A DNA stretch of 12,331 nt from an uncultured Eubacteriales bacterium (GTDB lineage Bacteria > Bacillota > Clostridia > Oscillospirales > CAG-272). Both the position numbers and the translations under genes were made by a program. Each line of letters opens with the position of its first letter. Positions within the stretch are counted from its first letter, which is position 1. Positions 11,551 through 12,331 of this stretch are shown piece after piece. The notes under the pieces are model-generated. The model was not told where the DNA came from. It saw nothing but the letters and a program-made list of their open reading frames with translations, and searched no databases. The stretch lies in contig URDS01000062.1 in the NCBI GenBank assembly GCA_900546635.1, positions 1 to 12,331 of the forward strand, given 5' to 3'.

Positions 11551-11856
11551 ATGTACGAATACAGAAACCCTTATGTCCTCGATTTCAGGCAGATTAAATA
11601 CTATGGCGAAATGCACTTGATTTTTAAAGAAACATTTGATTTTCCGGATTACTACGGTGAAAACTGGGATGCTTTTTGGGATTGCCTTACCGATATGGTT
11701 GGCAGACCAATAAATATTAGAATTTATGGACTCAGCGTTTTGAGAAAAAGATTCCCCGGAGAAGATAAGATTCTATTAGATATTCTTGAGGAATTACGCC
11801 ATTGGAATGATGATAGATATATTAAAGAAATTTCCATTGAAATAATCGAGGAATAA
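11551..11856 (+). CDS. Barstar-family ribonuclease inhibitor, paralogue 2
   Basis: 101 residues, ATG with AAAGGAG seven nt upstream. The frame is intact. The core FPDYYGENWDAFWDCLTDMV is the barstar signature and closely parallels the protein at 7159-7485; both start MY...NPY/DPY.LDF and end in an ISIEI/ITIEV strand. It is presumably the immunity partner of the barnase-like fragment 12 nt upstream, the usual toxin-then-inhibitor order. Its base composition is more AT-rich than the neighbouring housekeeping genes, which may mean recent acquisition. It is followed by a small hairpin (11892-11908), repeat copy 4 and a terminator. It remains intact although the toxin is broken. Confidence 0.92.
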   Translation: MYEYRNPYVLDFRQIKYYGEMHLIFKETFDFPDYYGENWDAFWDCLTDMVGRPINIRIYGLSVLRKRFPGEDKILLDILEELRHWNDDRYIKEISIEIIEE

Positions 11857-11917
11857 ATTCAAAAACAAGAAGATATTCCCTTGCGTAACTTTGCTGTAAA
11901 AACAGCAAAACAAATAC

Positions 11918-12040
11918 GTTTACAAGGCGGACATGTGCCGCCTTGTAAACACCTTGCGAGCGTGCGAGTGCCGCCATTGGCGGCGCGACGGCGCGAGCGA
12001 ACACGCCCCATCGTCGAAAAACCTTCGTTTTTCGACGGTC
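11918..12040 (+). repeat. 123-nt four-hairpin repeat, copy 4
   Basis: Hairpin 1 is 11918-11950, with loop ACATGTG. Hairpin 2 has loop ATT. Hairpin 3 carries one unpaired change (CACGCC instead of CGCGCC). Hairpin 4 has loop CTTC and a fully Watson-Crick stem. The linker after hairpin 1 (CACCTTGCGAGCG) differs most from the other copies. Same strand as barstar 2 and 61 nt after its stop. A small TTGCTGT/ACAGCAA hairpin lies between. Confidence 0.92.
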
Positions 12041-12042
12041 TG

Positions 12043-12066
12043 AGCCCGCCCTATTGGGCGGGTTTT
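12043..12066 (+). terminator. Terminator following repeat copy 4
   Basis: CCCGCCC (12045-12051), loop TATT, GGGCGGG (12056-12062), extended by a G-T and an A-T pair, then TTTT. It is the locus-specific fifth hairpin of this copy. It would terminate a barstar 2 transcript that includes the whole 123-nt module. Confidence 0.75.
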
Positions 12067-12136
12067 ACGCTGCGGTGCTGCTGTGACGGTTGCTTTCCCT
12101 GTTGGACGCTCGCAACGTCTTCTGCGCAGCCGTGCT

Positions 12137-12156
12137 GAGTTTCCGTGCGGAAACTC
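12137..12156. other. Perfect 9-bp palindrome
   Basis: GAGTTTCCG (12137-12145) and CGGAAACTC (12148-12156) separated by TG. It lies in a gene-free stretch (12067-12194). No function assigned. Confidence 0.4.
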
Positions 12157-12194
12157 GTCAAGCCTGCACTATACGGGAAACGACAAAAGAAAAA

Positions 12195-12214
12195 CGGAAC
12201 GCTTTTGCGTTCCG
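12195..12214 (-). terminator. Second terminator behind tRNA-Asn copy 2
   Basis: CGGAACGC/GCGTTCCG with a 4-nt loop, followed on the minus strand by TTTTTCTTTT. It backs up the terminator at 12250-12277. Confidence 0.7.
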
Positions 12215-12215
12215 C

Positions 12216-12331
<116 letters not shown>

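Noticed and set aside
1..12040. The four repeated modules as a CRISPR array or insertion sequence
   Set aside because: Copies are kilobases apart, 123 nt long and on both strands, with no spacers and no transposase frame; no target-site duplications could be seen by eye.

Overview
The window looks like chromosomal DNA of a fairly GC-rich, endospore-forming member of the Clostridia, most likely an Oscillospirales/Ruminococcaceae-type organism. The reasons are a clear SpoVAF spore-germination protein, a surface protein with SLH repeats, NrdR, strong Firmicutes-type Shine-Dalgarno sites, and sigma-A promoters with 17-nt spacers. The taxonomic call is an inference from gene content.

Layout, left to right. 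Positions 1-120 hold the first copy of a structured repeat, then a small lipoprotein gene on the minus strand (131-625). A long secreted SLH/SGNH-hydrolase/beta-helix protein follows (865-3078) with a perfect hairpin behind it and repeat copy 2 (3219-3341). tRNA-Pro(CGG) lies on the minus strand (3466-3542). Next comes an nrdR (3818-4264)/23S rRNA methyltransferase-like (4328-5452) operon, driven by a promoter that carries NrdR-box-like sites. spoVAF (5511-6932) starts directly on the T-tract of the operon's terminator. Repeat copy 3 (minus strand, 7007-7129) lies just downstream of a barstar-like gene (7159-7485, minus). A large intracellular protein resembling an (alpha/alpha)6 glycosidase (7753-9747) is followed by tandem repeats and an XRE regulator (10185-10649). 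A minus-strand promoter-terminator unit without an ORF (about 10842-10942) is a small-RNA candidate. Finally there is a tRNA-Asn with a damaged acceptor stem (11099-11174), a broken barnase-type toxin tip (11308-11538), its intact barstar (11551-11856), repeat copy 4 (11918-12040) and the 3' half of a second tRNA-Asn (12279 to the window end).

The most unusual item is the 123-nt repeat. It occurs four times (copy 1 lacks its first 3 nt at the window edge), has no internal length change, folds into four consecutive hairpins with compensatory base changes, and is followed in every copy by a locus-specific perfect hairpin of unrelated sequence. In the three copies whose left neighbour is visible it lies downstream of a gene and in the same orientation, including behind both barstar genes. 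This suggests a structured 3'-UTR element, or a small mobile element that settles between genes and hairpins. The second theme is an immunity gene kept beside a nonsense-mutated ribonuclease fragment, in a segment bracketed by 114-116-bp direct repeats that contain tRNA-Asn 3' ends.
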